Virus record (IMG/VR): IMGVR_UViG_3300008107_000436
Span: 1 to 52,314 of that record
DNA length: 52,314 bases
Source of the DNA: a virus
Strand: one strand, 5' to 3'
In this document: in pieces, positions 17,601 to 27,197 of the stretch
Layout of the letters: every line of letters starts with the position of its first letter
How positions within the stretch are numbered: position 1 is the first letter of the stretch
Position numbers and translations under genes: made by a program
The notes under the pieces: model-generated
The model's database searches: none
Seen by the model: the letters and a program-made list of their open reading frames with translations, nothing else
Told to the model about the DNA's origin: nothing

Positions 17601-19527
17601 CTTGTGCAAAAATTGAAGATTTTATTTGAACATCTTCGGACGGTGTTCCATCTTGTCCAAAAATTGTTTCGAATCCTTCAAAATAACTTGGAGGAAATGA
17701 AACATAAGACAGTACACCCCTTGTTCCTCCTAATAATGCCTGAGAATCAATTTTGGTCTCAGCACATGAACAAGATTGACATTCAGGGTAAGTAATCATT
17801 GGAAGTCTAATAGTGAAGTTTTTGGTCTCACACCGTAAACCAGTTTCGTTACAAATAAAACCAAAAGGTCTTACCTTAATAACGGGGATTTCAACACCAC
17901 AAAGAAAACACAATGCTTGTATTACTATTGTATAGATAAACAAAAGTAAATGTGAGACAATAAGTAATACTAACCCCACAAATTGTAAAACTGTGAATAT
18001 AATTGAAAATAGAAAAAATAACAAATCGAAATTTTTGAAGCCATCGTTGACTGGAAATTTATTTGTTGTACTATCACAACTGTTGTCATCTATCTCTTTA
18101 ATCCCAATGAATCTACCCGTACCTCCTTTTTTATATTGGTCAATCAATGATGATATAGTATAAACTCTGTTGAATTGAAATTCGTAGAAAGTGTCCTCAC
18201 AATCAATTATTTCATTGAGTCTATCTATTCGTTCCGTTCCAGTAAATCCATTTGTATATCCTGTCCATGCCAATCCGAAGTAATACGAACTTTCTTGTAA
18301 GTCTCTCGCAGTTTGACTTGAATTTGTTGGGTCTAAAGTTGAACTCTGCCAACCATATTCTTTCACATTCGGAATCAAATAATTTGGTCTTCTTGTTTGA
18401 GCAGTCAAATCTCTCGACTGAGTCCATTTTACTTTGAACCTATATTTTGCTTTGGTGGGTATTCCCAACGTTGCATCATTGGACAATACTCTCTCACCAA
18501 ATTCATTAGTGATTATATAGTCCAAATTCATTGGTAATTCGGTCAACCACGTACCATCCCCATCAATTACGTTTCCCGCTTGTTCTAACTCATAAACCTC
18601 CAATACAGGATTTCCATCCTCATCTTGTTGTATAGTTTGTCGAATTGCTAATATTTGTCCAGGTCCTGATGTTAAACCACAAAGGTTTCCCATGTTGTCT
18701 TTAGGTCTACAATTTCTTCTTATCCTGACATTATCAGGAGAAGAAAACATTGAACCCATGAAAACAGCTGTCGGTTGAATGTCTACATTTGCATCATCTC
18801 TCAAGTCAAAATCCAACCTGTTGATGGATATTTGACAAATCTCAGGGTCCCCCCATAAAGGAGATACTTCGAGAGTTTTTGTCAAGTTTATAATTTGAGG
18901 AAGGGAATTCAAATCAGTTGAACTTCTGAATTTATTTCCTGCAACTTGAGCTTCCGTGGCTAATCCAATTCTAACTAAATCTTGTGGAGTAAGAGAAAAT
19001 TCTCCTATGTCTGACAAGTCCACATCCATCACAACTGTTTGAGTTCCGAGAGGAACCCCCATAATCATGTAATCACCACTATCATTAGTTTTGGATGTAA
19101 ATCTGTAATATTTGTCATAAATTTCAACAGTAGTACTTCCTGTCAATACATCAGGACGAGATGGTAAAGTACCTGTTGCAGCATGTTTGGAGTATGAAGG
19201 TGTGTATGGAAGTAGATTATATCTATATCCGTCTTCATTTTTATCGGTTGGAGATTTGTAGGGATATATAGATGTAATTAATGGATTAGATTCATCGACT
19301 TGTTCAATCGGAATAAAAATAGAAACCCTTGCATTCGGTAATCCAAATCCATTGTTTGCCGTTACTCTACCAACTAACACACCATAGTCTGCACAACTTC
19401 TTGTGTAGATGTCTGTTTGTTGTATTTTGAGAGATAAAATTTCTAAGAACTCAAACTCTTGGTCTAACTGTACGTTGATTGATTTGTTTATACCAAGTTC
19501 GGTCTTAATTCTATATGAATCACCCAT
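14686..19527 (-). CDS. Giant baseplate-module protein with membrane-like segments (gp7-position)
   Basis: 1613 aa, ATG at 19527, TATTTAT motif 16 nt upstream. Residues about 48-170 look like a carboxypeptidase-regulatory/Ig-like domain (GVLVGRVTANNGFGLPNARV, then TNDSGDYMIMGVPLGTQTVV). Residues about 497-541 form a long, very hydrophobic stretch fitting two membrane helices. It runs into a segment with seven cysteines (about 537-585, ending PECQSCSC). A further hydrophobic stretch lies at about 1043-1073. The gene follows gp25 and gp6 as T4 gene 7 follows 6, and is large like gp7 (about 1030 aa in T4). I could not see sequence similarity to gp7, so equivalence is positional only. Membrane-type segments are unusual for a wedge protein. 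Confidence 0.7.
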   Translation of the reverse strand: MGDSYRIKTELGINKSINVQLDQEFEFLEILSLKIQQTDIYTRSCADYGVLVGRVTANNGFGLPNARVSIFIPIEQVDESNPLITSIYPYKSPTDKNEDGYRYNLLPYTPSYSKHAATGTLPSRPDVLTGSTTVEIYDKYYRFTSKTNDSGDYMIMGVPLGTQTVVMDVDLSDIGEFSLTPQDLVRIGLATEAQVAGNKFRSSTDLNSLPQIINLTKTLEVSPLWGDPEICQISINRLDFDLRDDANVDIQPTAVFMGSMFSSPDNVRIRRNCRPKDNMGNLCGLTSGPGQILAIRQTIQQDEDGNPVLEVYELEQAGNVIDGDGTWLTELPMNLDYIITNEFGERVLSNDATLGIPTKAKYRFKVKWTQSRDLTAQTRRPNYLIPNVKEYGWQSSTLDPTNSSQTARDLQESSYYFGLAWTGYTNGFTGTERIDRLNEIIDCEDTFYEFQFNRVYTISSLIDQYKKGGTGRFIGIKEIDDNSCDSTTNKFPVNDGFKNFDLLFFLFSIIFTVLQFVGLVLLIVSHLLLFIYTIVIQALCFLCGVEIPVIKVRPFGFICNETGLRCETKNFTIRLPMITYPECQSCSCAETKIDSQALLGGTRGVLSYVSFPPSYFEGFETIFGQDGTPSEDVQIKSSIFAQALAGNNDSVSDLSLFKTPKSSVVRFLSEESDERKHFAFSESLTLGERINVFNTRNTYFDNLNKIKVTFAQNSNFGKFHYDNTITVLSNQFYESGQLLTSVNPATTTDRNFLYTAETVNGVVNGITGTTIQQATTINVDYAVTQTTDQTVLYTLPTGSTITRQIYPQDREYFQVITAITVADAIKIWNVETLECFPNVIAAPSRLILARKRAVRGYSRNDKDFLISPLDAFTDIENQYILILQRGVDPYSPKYTNQYSLGRIFGKNIDDSSLTITAQTRLNIPIQKLTQTNISVQPFNQNGMFYPSYFFTPGDNFSGFTTSTVGYYGSLDANTSGVRGLNDKNIGGVTGVVSRTNNDFYSPNQNSAKYDESEDVSGASYIFSNITAFSLNPLSAVILGSSASILPLAAIPFLFPFVVGIFAVGALIATLLAVNFNYRDVIYQYATPNAYPSLSANPMSISSKVINVMRTDRLPSSDSLNGSSWQTNPALLQQNNNFTFYQIIDADQPIDLASYSTGAEIVTPDIEGQPNYLTVLSSFNCENMVGLSCYTGFGSDFEINQECTTKDAVEEGCYMFLRKPGTDLSKDISNFNEWAYRFRFFYGLCRGVLSQSFMNNWINGSLYFFPIQVDTFYNKQNQISQVRFCEDVVYYNRDSNNFYYRSSPYNLTTNKFVGKLTNNVNSLNTVNLLFPTTVINMGMKDYFYSEITFDTSTRGYIIPNINPTSYGDTSDLVNLFVISRITDDKFLRDLISSGDNGINQLFSRRQKRIDGDLAQLMSINSEIGNINYSPEYYDSVSGATNQPTQILGTASNPTIAVWFSSTTEDLQTKDYLTPGRINFRGTDDVGYYPYPYGIKSQIVPFYQWKLNNTNLIFGNQYNDWATSFSDIVQNSRFQSLDRYSPDTPYFWSNNSESNDLNARGYIFNVNGTVGDGTYSATGALKQKFVVGAPFQFYFGTVLGETALDKFKRKYSVDE

Positions 19528-19543
19528 CTATTGTCTTTAGTTT

Positions 19544-19550
19544 ATAAATA
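19544..19550 (-). promoter_or_regulatory. TATTTAT late-type motif before 1613-aa gene
   Basis: Coding-strand GTATTTATAAAC, 16 nt before the ATG, in a 123-nt gap after the gp6-like gene. Confidence 0.5.
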
Positions 19551-19650
19551 CTTTATGTGTAATTTTTCAAAGTATGAATACACACATCATAAATTATAGA
19601 CCAAACTGATAGATAATAAACCTATTACGATAATGTTGTAGATTGGTAAT

Positions 19651-21360
19651 TTATAACCGAAACTTTAATGAAGTTTCTGCTGATGAATATTGCCCACCAA
19701 CATTATTGAAAATCTTAATCGAAGACACACTCAATACCCCATTTTGATTTTGAACAATACTTTGTATTTCAGACAGATATACATTTTGTCCCAGTTCTCT
19801 TACTTGAGGGTTAAAATATGTAGAAATTCTGTCAACTATGTCAGCAATTACTTGCCCCGAGTTTTGTGCTGCTGTTAAGACAACTTGAACTTCGACACTC
19901 AAATCAATTACTTCAGCTGTGAAAATTGATATATAATCATTCATCATTCTGTAGTTGGATAGATATGTTGCAATATTCTGTCTCAAAGTATTTGAAACGA
20001 TATTTGTCAACTTACCCGAAGTATCGTAAGATAATAACTGAATCAATATTTTATTATTGTTTTCAGTCACAGATACTTTTGCAGGTGCTCCAAACTCTGA
20101 AGGCATGTTTCTAATAATTGACTCATAATCTTGTACTGTCACGGCTCTCTTCTGTGCTGAGAAGTTGAACGAAACATAATTTCTTATTTCTTCAAGTGAC
20201 GGTAATCCCGCTCCACCGATTGCCGCAGTAACGTTGTTACATCTCAAAGAATTGACAACTGAAGAGTTTGTAAGTTCAGATGGTCCATTAACAAAGAATG
20301 ATACTGTTCCAATTTGTGTAATAACGTTAGTCCCCAAGTTTGTTCCTAATCCTCCACCAACTCTATATTGAACAAATAGTGTAGAGTTAGGACTCAAAGC
20401 TGAACCCAAAGATAAATTATTAGAATACCTTTGAAGGTCTATGGTTGCTCCTACAGTTGTGAATTGGTCCAATGCATCCTGAGCGGTGTTCGTTCCTCCT
20501 CCAAATGTTAGTTTCTTAAATCCCTCAGGAGTATATTCACTAATGAATCTGTTTGATGTTTGGATATATCTTCCTACCTTAATACCAGGTTGGTCTGAAA
20601 CTTTTGTCGGGTCCTCAATGAAAACTCTGTCTTCAGCTAAGGCGTCCACTTCATACCATTTGTTAGGTGAACCCAAAAATTCTGCGACAGTTGGTATATT
20701 TGTATATTCCGTTCCACTCTTTAATAAAACACTTGTAATACCCAGAACATTTTTTTCAGGTAAAAACAATTCGAAGAATGGCTTCACATCATTAGGAGTG
20801 ATTACTCTCTTGAATACTTTGGTAATTCCATTTACAACAAGTTCTCTTTTTGTGATTGTGTAATTGATAATCACGTTGTTGGCGTTTCGATTTGGAATCT
20901 TCAATCTATTCGGAAAACCTTGTGCGTTATATGGTGAAGAAAAATCAACATCATATATGTTTTCAAACACAATACCCGCACCTGAGACTTGTGAACCTCT
21001 TGCTAAAACTCCCAAGTATCTTTCATCTTCTTTATCACCAAATACAGGAACAGTAATCGAAAAATCTACTAAGGCTACGGATGGTCTTTGACCAGGTAAT
21101 TTTAATCCATAAGTTCTTGCAATGTTATAAATTGAAGACCTTTGTTGTGCGTATTGTAATACAGTTTCTTGAATACTTCTATCAATATGATAGTGTAAGT
21201 TGTCTGCAACAGCAGCATTCAAATCCAAAAACACTGAAAATACAGATGCATCATTAAAATCCTGTATAAGTTCAGGATAATAAGTTCTTACATAGTTGAG
21301 TAACTCAGTTCTTATTCCCTGATAGTCTCTGGTGGTATATGAAATTTTACGATTTGCCAT
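19651..21360 (-). CDS. 6: Baseplate wedge protein gp6-like (Baseplate_J family)
   Basis: 569 aa, starting MANRKISYTTRDYQGIRTEL, a typical gp6/Baseplate_J opening. The next residues (YYPELIQDFNDASVFSVFLD, then DNLHYHIDRSIQE) match the family's conserved N-terminal helices. YTTRDY and GAP.KV-type segments in the last third (VQDYESIIRNMPSEFGAPAK) match the conserved C-terminal part. T4 gp6 is about 660 aa. In T4, gp6 dimers form the ring that holds baseplate wedges together around the hub. The gene starts 5 nt after the gp25-like gene's stop, as expected for this conserved gene pair. Confidence 0.88.
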   Translation of the reverse strand: MANRKISYTTRDYQGIRTELLNYVRTYYPELIQDFNDASVFSVFLDLNAAVADNLHYHIDRSIQETVLQYAQQRSSIYNIARTYGLKLPGQRPSVALVDFSITVPVFGDKEDERYLGVLARGSQVSGAGIVFENIYDVDFSSPYNAQGFPNRLKIPNRNANNVIINYTITKRELVVNGITKVFKRVITPNDVKPFFELFLPEKNVLGITSVLLKSGTEYTNIPTVAEFLGSPNKWYEVDALAEDRVFIEDPTKVSDQPGIKVGRYIQTSNRFISEYTPEGFKKLTFGGGTNTAQDALDQFTTVGATIDLQRYSNNLSLGSALSPNSTLFVQYRVGGGLGTNLGTNVITQIGTVSFFVNGPSELTNSSVVNSLRCNNVTAAIGGAGLPSLEEIRNYVSFNFSAQKRAVTVQDYESIIRNMPSEFGAPAKVSVTENNNKILIQLLSYDTSGKLTNIVSNTLRQNIATYLSNYRMMNDYISIFTAEVIDLSVEVQVVLTAAQNSGQVIADIVDRISTYFNPQVRELGQNVYLSEIQSIVQNQNGVLSVSSIKIFNNVGGQYSSAETSLKFRL

Positions 21361-21365
21361 CTATA

Positions 21366-21836
21366 TTAAATATTGATAATAACAAAATCATTTTGAGCGA
21401 AAGTCGATCTGTTATTTGAATAATCTATTCTAATTTTTGCAGTGTATTCGGATGTCCCTTTACCTGGTAATCTGTATATTGGAGATTCACTTGTTCCAAT
21501 AGTATTCTCACCCAACATAGTATCAACTTCTAACTCAGGGTCTGCTGGAGTTATTGAAATCTGATTCAAGAGTAGATTTGGCATGAATGTTTGAACCGCT
21601 TCTCTAATATCAGATTGTATTGCGTCGAATGTCAATCCATCGAAAGGTTCAAATAAGAATTCATATAATCTTGTACCAAATGTTGGTAAATAATATCTAC
21701 TTCCTTTTCTCGTTAAAAGAAGGTGAATCAGATCAGATTTTATCTGTTGGGATTCCAACTGAGTAAGCTCCAAGTAATCTCCTCGTCTAGAATCTCTGAA
21801 TGGAAAATTAATACCGTATGTAACTCCGTTTGCCAT
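21366..21836 (-). CDS. 25: Baseplate wedge protein gp25-like (GPW/gp25 family)
   Basis: 156 aa, somewhat longer than T4 gp25 (132 aa). Characteristic features are LTQLESQQIKSDLIHLLLTR and the motif RKGSRYYLPTFGTRLYEFLF followed by EP, the family's hallmark. In T4, gp25 sits at the base of the sheath and nucleates sheath assembly, bound to gp6. Here it heads the second structural module, 46 nt past the nrdA terminator, with a TATTTAT motif 31 nt upstream and a second copy 4 nt upstream. Confidence 0.9.
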   Translation of the reverse strand: MANGVTYGINFPFRDSRRGDYLELTQLESQQIKSDLIHLLLTRKGSRYYLPTFGTRLYEFLFEPFDGLTFDAIQSDIREAVQTFMPNLLLNQISITPADPELEVDTMLGENTIGTSESPIYRLPGKGTSEYTAKIRIDYSNNRSTFAQNDFVIINI

Positions 21837-21840
21837 AAAG

Positions 21841-21847
21841 ATAAATA
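21841..21847 (-). promoter_or_regulatory. Second TATTTAT copy before gp25-like gene
   Basis: Coding-strand ATATTTATCTTT, only 4 nt from the ATG. Probably too close to act as a promoter for this start; it may be chance or a leader feature. Confidence 0.25.
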
Positions 21848-21867
21848 TAAGTCCCTTGTTTTTCCTT

Positions 21868-21874
21868 ATAAATA
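21868..21874 (-). promoter_or_regulatory. TATTTAT late-type motif before gp25-like gene
   Basis: Coding-strand CTATTTATAAGG, 31 nt before the ATG and right behind the nrdA terminator. A second copy lies at 21841-21847, 4 nt before the ATG. Confidence 0.55.
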
Positions 21875-21882
21875 GCCCAAAA

Positions 21883-21907
21883 TAAAAAATCCCGAATTAC
21901 TCGGGAT
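21883..21907 (-). terminator. Terminator after nrdA, closing the replication block
   Basis: Stem ATCCCGA/TCGGGAT (21889-21895 with 21901-21907), 5-nt loop, then TTTTTT on the minus strand. It separates the nucleotide/replication block from the second structural module, whose first TATTTAT motif lies 9 nt further on. Confidence 0.8.
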
Positions 21908-21918
21908 TAATTATTTAA

Positions 21919-24345
21919 TTAAGAAGAACAACCGAAACATTCAATTTCAATTCCTTCAGGTTTGGGTGGTAAATTCATACTACTATAATCAACCTTCGGA
22001 ACTTCTACAACAGGTTTAGGTTTTTGAACTTTAGATACATCCAAAGCTAAATGTTTAGCACCCGTTGAAATTGCTTTTGTTCTAACATAGTAACAAAGAG
22101 TCTTCAAACCTTTTTCCCACGAATGGAAGTGAGATGAAGTAATCTTAGACAATGTAGGGTTAGACATATAGATATTCATAGATTGAGATTGGTCTATAAA
22201 TGGTGCTCTGTCCGCCGCCATATTGATAAGTTCTCTTTGTGAAATTTCCCAAATGGTTTTGTACTTTGGAATAAGATGTTCAATCCTTTTAACTTTTTTA
22301 TTGTAGTTCTTGTCTTCAATATCAAGATACTGATTGAAATTAATGTTTTGAATTGAACCTTCATTCAATATAATTTCATTTTTCAAATCTTCACACCAAA
22401 TACCAATCTTCTCAAAATCATTGATTAAGTATTTGTTTACAATCATAATCTCACCACCTACAACTCTTCGGTTAAATAACGCTGAGTGTGCTGGTTCTGT
22501 CATTTCGAATGAACCAGTGATTTTTGCTGAGGAAGCTACTGGCATCTGAGCGGTGAACAATGAGTTACAAACTCCATATTCCTGAACATCTTTCTTCAAC
22601 GGTTCCCAATCCAAAAACAAATCAGAATCTTTGATTCCCCACATGTCAAATTGGAAAATACCTTTTGACATCGGAGACCCTTTGAAGAACTCATAAGGTT
22701 TTCTAACTCCTCTCTTACATAAATCATTACTTTCTGTAATCGCTGCGAAATAAATTGCTTCGAAGATATTCTTATTTAATGATTGTGCTTCTTCTGAAGT
22801 AAAGATGTAATCCATAAGACAGAAAACATCAGCAAGTCCTTGAACTCCAATACCAATTGCTCTTTGTTCAAGACCACCTTTCAATCCTTTGGAGGTTGAA
22901 TAGTTGTTTTTGTCAATAACATTGTTCAAAGCTCTTACTGCCTTTCTTACTTCTTGGATAAGAAGAGAGTAATCGAATTTACCATCGACAACAAAGTTCT
23001 TCAAAACAATTGATGAAAGAGTACAAATCGCCGTGGTTTGTTCGTCAGTGTATTGATAGATTTCATTACAAAGATTGGATTGTTTAATTACTCCAATGTT
23101 TTGATGATTTGATTTCTTGTTCGCACTGTCCTTAGCACATAGATAAGGAACACCCGTCTCAACTTGAGATTCAATTACTTTGGTCCAAATCTCTTGAGCT
23201 TTAACTTTTCTTCCAAGACCAGCGTCGACAGCCATTTGGTAATTTTTCTCATATTCGTCACCAAAACATTCTTGAAGAGGTTTAATTCCCGCTTTGATAA
23301 TATCGTTAGGACAGAACAAATACCAATCCTCATTGTTCTTCACCGCTCTCATAAAATTGTCAGGAATCCACAAAGCGGTAAATAAATCTCTCGCTCTCAA
23401 TTCTTCTGCGCCTGTATTCTTTTTGATGTCTAACAAATCAAAAATGTCTTTATGCCATGGTTCCAAATAAATCGCCGCACTACCAGGTCTTCTACCTTGT
23501 TGATTGAAAAATCTCAAAGACTCATTTACGATTTTCAAGTATTTTAATAATCCACCCGCAAATCCACCAGATGATTTAATTCTACTTTCTTTACTTCGGA
23601 TGTTTGACATACACAATCCAATACCAGCGGCATCAGATGAATAAGTTGATATATCATTCAAAGTTTTCAAAAGTCCATCTCTTGAATCTGAATTATTATA
23701 ATGTAAAACACAAGACGCTAATTGAGGAACTTTGGTTCCTGAATTAATCATGATTGGTGTTGCCTTCGAAATACGTTGACTTGAAAGGGAATCATAATAT
23801 TCCACAGCCTCTTCGAATGAATTAGTAACCCACAAAGCAACTCTCATGTACATGTGTTGTGGTCTTTCGACCACTTTACCTTGAGGTGTTTTTAACAAAT
23901 ACATTTCCTGTAAAGATCTCCAAGCAAAATAATCAAAGTTATAATCATTCTCATGATTGATTACATCATCAATTTTTTGTGGGCCATATCTTTCAATAAT
24001 CTCAATCAACTCATCGTGAACTACTCCATCAACATGTAATGAATGCATCACATTTGAGAAACTTGGGTCACTATCTTTGTGATAGGATGAAATAGCGACG
24101 GACGCTGCAAGTCTTGAATAATCATAGTGACTTCCTGTATAAGAAGCCGCAATTTCATAAACAAGTTTATCTAACTCCTTTGTAGTAATGTTTCCTTCAG
24201 TTGGTACAGATGTAATAACTTTGATGAAAATTTCATCAGAGTTCACGGTCAGACCTTTCGAAGCTCTTTTAATTCTATTGTAAATTTTTTGGGGATTGAA
24301 AGACACATCTTCCCCACCTCTTTTTTTAATTTTTAACGACATCAT
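21919..24345 (-). CDS. nrdA: Ribonucleotide reductase class Ia, large subunit
   Basis: 808 aa; ATGATG at 24345 offers two equivalent starts. An N-terminal ATP-cone (KIKKRGGEDVSFNPQKIYNRI, about residues 4-25 onward) is followed by the catalytic barrel. CVLHYNNSDSRDG near residue 210 supplies the first redox Cys, and SNLCNEI near residue 424 the active-site Cys. GSFEMTEPAHSALFNRRVVG is a conserved late segment. The C-terminus ends ECFGCSS, the mobile CxxC pair that passes electrons to the active site. It reduces ribonucleoside diphosphates to dNTPs for phage DNA synthesis together with NrdB, encoded 16 nt upstream. All key residues appear present, so it should be active. A strong terminator follows. 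Confidence 0.96.
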   Translation of the reverse strand: MMSLKIKKRGGEDVSFNPQKIYNRIKRASKGLTVNSDEIFIKVITSVPTEGNITTKELDKLVYEIAASYTGSHYDYSRLAASVAISSYHKDSDPSFSNVMHSLHVDGVVHDELIEIIERYGPQKIDDVINHENDYNFDYFAWRSLQEMYLLKTPQGKVVERPQHMYMRVALWVTNSFEEAVEYYDSLSSQRISKATPIMINSGTKVPQLASCVLHYNNSDSRDGLLKTLNDISTYSSDAAGIGLCMSNIRSKESRIKSSGGFAGGLLKYLKIVNESLRFFNQQGRRPGSAAIYLEPWHKDIFDLLDIKKNTGAEELRARDLFTALWIPDNFMRAVKNNEDWYLFCPNDIIKAGIKPLQECFGDEYEKNYQMAVDAGLGRKVKAQEIWTKVIESQVETGVPYLCAKDSANKKSNHQNIGVIKQSNLCNEIYQYTDEQTTAICTLSSIVLKNFVVDGKFDYSLLIQEVRKAVRALNNVIDKNNYSTSKGLKGGLEQRAIGIGVQGLADVFCLMDYIFTSEEAQSLNKNIFEAIYFAAITESNDLCKRGVRKPYEFFKGSPMSKGIFQFDMWGIKDSDLFLDWEPLKKDVQEYGVCNSLFTAQMPVASSAKITGSFEMTEPAHSALFNRRVVGGEIMIVNKYLINDFEKIGIWCEDLKNEIILNEGSIQNINFNQYLDIEDKNYNKKVKRIEHLIPKYKTIWEISQRELINMAADRAPFIDQSQSMNIYMSNPTLSKITSSHFHSWEKGLKTLCYYVRTKAISTGAKHLALDVSKVQKPKPVVEVPKVDYSSMNLPPKPEGIEIECFGCSS

Positions 24346-24361
24346 ATATATTAACCCTTTA

Positions 24362-25309
24362 TTAAAAGTCAGAATCGAATGTTAATGCTTCATTTAATTT
24401 AGCCTTTTGATACTCCATAGTTCTTGATTCAAAAAAGTTTCCTTTAGTTTCAACAGCAATCTGTTCCATAAACTTGAAAGGTTGTTCAACATTGAATTCT
24501 TTTTTACAACCAAATTTAACTAAAAGTTGGTCAGTAATAAATTCCAAATATTGTTTCATGAGGTTGGAGTTCATACCAATAAGTGAAACTGGTAATGATT
24601 CGGTAATAAATTCTTTTTCAATCTCCAAAGCTGATAATAGAATTTCTTTAATTCTTTTTTCAGATGGTTTGTTTTCCAAATGGTTGTTCACCAAATGAAT
24701 TGCAAAGTCACAATGTAAGTTTTCATCTTTGAAAATTAAACTATTTGCATTGCACAGACCTTGCATAATACCTCTCGACTTTAACCAAAAAATCGAACAG
24801 AATGACCCTGAGAAAAATATACCTTCAACTGCCGCAAAAGCAATAAGTCTCTCTTGGAAGGTAGAATTTTTAATCCAATCCAACGCCCATGCTGCTTTTT
24901 TCTGTACTGCAGGTAGATTATCCAAAGCGGTGAAACATAATTGTTTTTCTTTCTCATTAGAGATGTAAGTATCAATTAACAATGAATACATCAAACTGTG
25001 AATGTTCTCCATCATAAGTTGAAATCCATAGAAAAACTTTGCCTCAGGATACTGAACTTCTTTTACAAAGTTTTCTGCAAGGTTTTCATTGACAATACCA
25101 TCAGAAGCCGCAAAGAATGAAAGAATATTTTTGATAAAATATTGTTCGTTCTCGGTGAGGTTATTCCAATCTCTAATATCATTTGTTAAATCGACTTCTT
25201 CTGCGGTCCAAAACGCTGCTTGATGGGCTTTATAAAATTCCCAAATATCATTGTGTTCAATAGGAAATATTACAAACCTATTAGGATTCTCTACTAAAAT
25301 TTTTTCCAT
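24362..25309 (-). CDS. nrdB: Ribonucleotide reductase class Ia, small (R2) subunit
   Basis: 315 aa, ATG at 25309. It carries the di-iron and tyrosyl-radical site typical of R2. Ligands are seen in WTAEEVDL (first acid), [11 protein letters not shown] (Glu), [18 protein letters not shown] (Glu, His and radical Tyr) and a late EGIFFSGSF...ENLHCDFA segment (Glu, Glu, His). The MYSLLIDTY wording matches eukaryote/Bacteroidetes-type R2 better than the enterobacterial type. It generates the radical used by NrdA. The two genes lie together as an operon; the helicase gene lies 14 nt upstream. Confidence 0.95.
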   Translation of the reverse strand: MEKILVENPNRFVIFPIEHNDIWEFYKAHQAAFWTAEEVDLTNDIRDWNNLTENEQYFIKNILSFFAASDGIVNENLAENFVKEVQYPEAKFFYGFQLMMENIHSLMYSLLIDTYISNEKEKQLCFTALDNLPAVQKKAAWALDWIKNSTFQERLIAFAAVEGIFFSGSFCSIFWLKSRGIMQGLCNANSLIFKDENLHCDFAIHLVNNHLENKPSEKRIKEILLSALEIEKEFITESLPVSLIGMNSNLMKQYLEFITDQLLVKFGCKKEFNVEQPFKFMEQIAVETKGNFFESRTMEYQKAKLNEALTFDSDF

Positions 25310-25323
25310 AATTAAATTGTGTT

Positions 25324-26700
25324 TTATAATTGTTGTTGTTCTTTCTGTTTTCTTTTTTCCATCAACTCTTTGACTCTGTCTCTCTTCTTCTCTTCTTGTT
25401 GTTCTTCAAATCCTAAGAACGTAACTGAACTCTCAGTGTCGATTTCAAGTAGTTCGTTATTGAATTTACAATTCTCAAAGACTACTCCGTCTTTACCGAG
25501 ACGAGACTTTGTAATCGCGATGGTCGCCAAGTTCATTTCTTTCTGTTGAAGAGTCTTAGCTACTGTGATAATCACATGACCAACTTGAGCCTTTTTGATT
25601 GACCCACCCATTTGATCTGTGGTTACAACTTCAGATGAAATTGAACTTCTGTTTCCTTGAGTTGCGGTCCATCCAACCAAATTAAGTTCATGACACATAG
25701 CCTCGAATCCTCTCATTACAGACCCTTCCGCTTTCCACTCATCTTTGGAAGAAGACTCAGGTAGTACACAATCGATATAATCTAACATAATCATATCAAT
25801 CTTAGTACCGTCAGCAATCAATTTTCTTACTTGACCTTTGATTTGATTCATTGTCATAGTATCAGATGCCAACTTCTTCAATACAAGTTTGTTTTTCATC
25901 GTTTCTTGTATTTCAGTTATTTTTGACATAACATCTTCCTTATGTTGAGCCAATTCATCAGGTGCGATTCCTGTCCAAATTGTGAAATGTTTTCTTTGAA
26001 CAATCTTCGGATTGTCTTCGAAAAATATTTGGAGAACATTGTACCCCAAATTGAATGCAGTATTTGCAATCTTAGTCAGAATAGTTGTCTTACCAACCCC
26101 TGTTGGAGCCAATATCACACCTATCTCCCCTTTAGCTAAACCACCCTTAAGTAACTTGTCAATACCTGAAATTCCCATAGGAATTGGATGTCTATAATCT
26201 TCTTCCAACACTGTTTCCAAGTCTGAGAAAATGTCTGATTGACCTTTCTCTATTTCACCAACTTGTAAGGCTTCTCTAACCAACCCTTCTACCTTGTCAT
26301 AAGATTCAAAATCACCTTGAGTGATTATTTTCTGAGCCTTGTCCATAGCCTTTTGAAGTTCCTGTTGTTTACAGAATTTCAAGGCTTTTTCCTGAACAAA
26401 CTGAGTTCCTTCGAATGGAGCATCTTTTACTTGTTTTAGAGTATCCAAAACAATTTTTGCAACCAACTCTTGGGAAACTTCGGATTTGATTATTTGTTCG
26501 AGAGTTTCAAAGTTAGGGGTGGATTCATACTTTTTGTAGTATTCCTTAATCATCTGTAAGATGATTTTGAAATACTTGTTATCGAAATAATTAGATTCAA
26601 TAACATCGAGAATAGATGATGAAAAATCTTTATCTACCACTATTTGATTCAGTAACTGAATCTGAAAAGTGTTCCCTAAGTAATCGAAATTTTTATTCAT
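25324..26700 (-). CDS. 41: Replicative DNA helicase, DnaB/gp41-like
   Basis: 458 aa, ATG at 26700. The N-terminal ~150 residues are helical, as in DnaB-type primase-interacting domains. The RecA-fold C-terminal domain has Walker [10 protein letters not shown] (near residue 200), Walker [11 protein letters not shown], and a TATQGNR segment acting as sensor/H3-type motif. The last ~25 residues are a charged Lys/Glu/Gln tail. T4 gp41 is 475 aa. It should unwind DNA ahead of the phage polymerase as a hexamer. No separate primase or helicase loader is recognisable in the window. Confidence 0.92.
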   Translation of the reverse strand: MNKNFDYLGNTFQIQLLNQIVVDKDFSSSILDVIESNYFDNKYFKIILQMIKEYYKKYESTPNFETLEQIIKSEVSQELVAKIVLDTLKQVKDAPFEGTQFVQEKALKFCKQQELQKAMDKAQKIITQGDFESYDKVEGLVREALQVGEIEKGQSDIFSDLETVLEEDYRHPIPMGISGIDKLLKGGLAKGEIGVILAPTGVGKTTILTKIANTAFNLGYNVLQIFFEDNPKIVQRKHFTIWTGIAPDELAQHKEDVMSKITEIQETMKNKLVLKKLASDTMTMNQIKGQVRKLIADGTKIDMIMLDYIDCVLPESSSKDEWKAEGSVMRGFEAMCHELNLVGWTATQGNRSSISSEVVTTDQMGGSIKKAQVGHVIITVAKTLQQKEMNLATIAITKSRLGKDGVVFENCKFNNELLEIDTESSVTFLGFEEQQEEKKRDRVKELMEKRKQKEQQQL

Positions 26701-26735
26701 AAATTGTTATATCTCCCCTGTGTATTATTAAATAC

Positions 26736-27188
26736 TCACTTACTTAAATCAAAATCCAAATATTGAAAACTTAATCTTTGTTCTGAAAAAATGTCAGTCA
26801 AATCTCTTAAAATATTTTTCAAAAATGGTCTTACGTCCACGGTATAACGAACTTTCGGTGGAAAATATTTTCCATCAAAAATTCTATGACAAATTGTCGT
26901 GTCTCCAACTTTTACATAAATGTTGAAGATTTCAGGCCCTTCAGTATATGAAGTATCCATAATCGATGGGTCATGCATGATTGACTCACTATTGTCAGTC
27001 ATGTAAATTACAGTTTTCATTTTTAGGTGATACTGTAATTCGTCTTTAACCTCATTAATTAGGTTATAAAATTCTATTGAGTTTTTTGCTTTTGGATTGT
27101 AACCCCTAACATTGAAGTATCTCTGAACGACAATATTGTCATTGAGGGTTAGGAGGAATTCCATTTTGGTGCTTTCTTGCTCTTTCAT
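26736..27188 (-). CDS. Unknown protein in replication cluster
   Basis: 150 aa from ATG at 27188; an internal ATG eight codons on (MEFLLTLNDNIVVQRYFNVR) is an alternative start. Mixed alpha/beta sequence with no catalytic motif, cysteine cluster or membrane segment. It sits 9 nt after the 5'-nuclease gene and 35 nt before the helicase gene. A replication-linked role, such as a loader or regulator, is possible from position. It does not visibly resemble T4 gp59 or gp61. Confidence 0.75.
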   Translation of the reverse strand: MKEQESTKMEFLLTLNDNIVVQRYFNVRGYNPKAKNSIEFYNLINEVKDELQYHLKMKTVIYMTDNSESIMHDPSIMDTSYTEGPEIFNIYVKVGDTTICHRIFDGKYFPPKVRYTVDVRPFLKNILRDLTDIFSEQRLSFQYLDFDLSK

Positions 27189-27197
27189 AAAGTGTTT

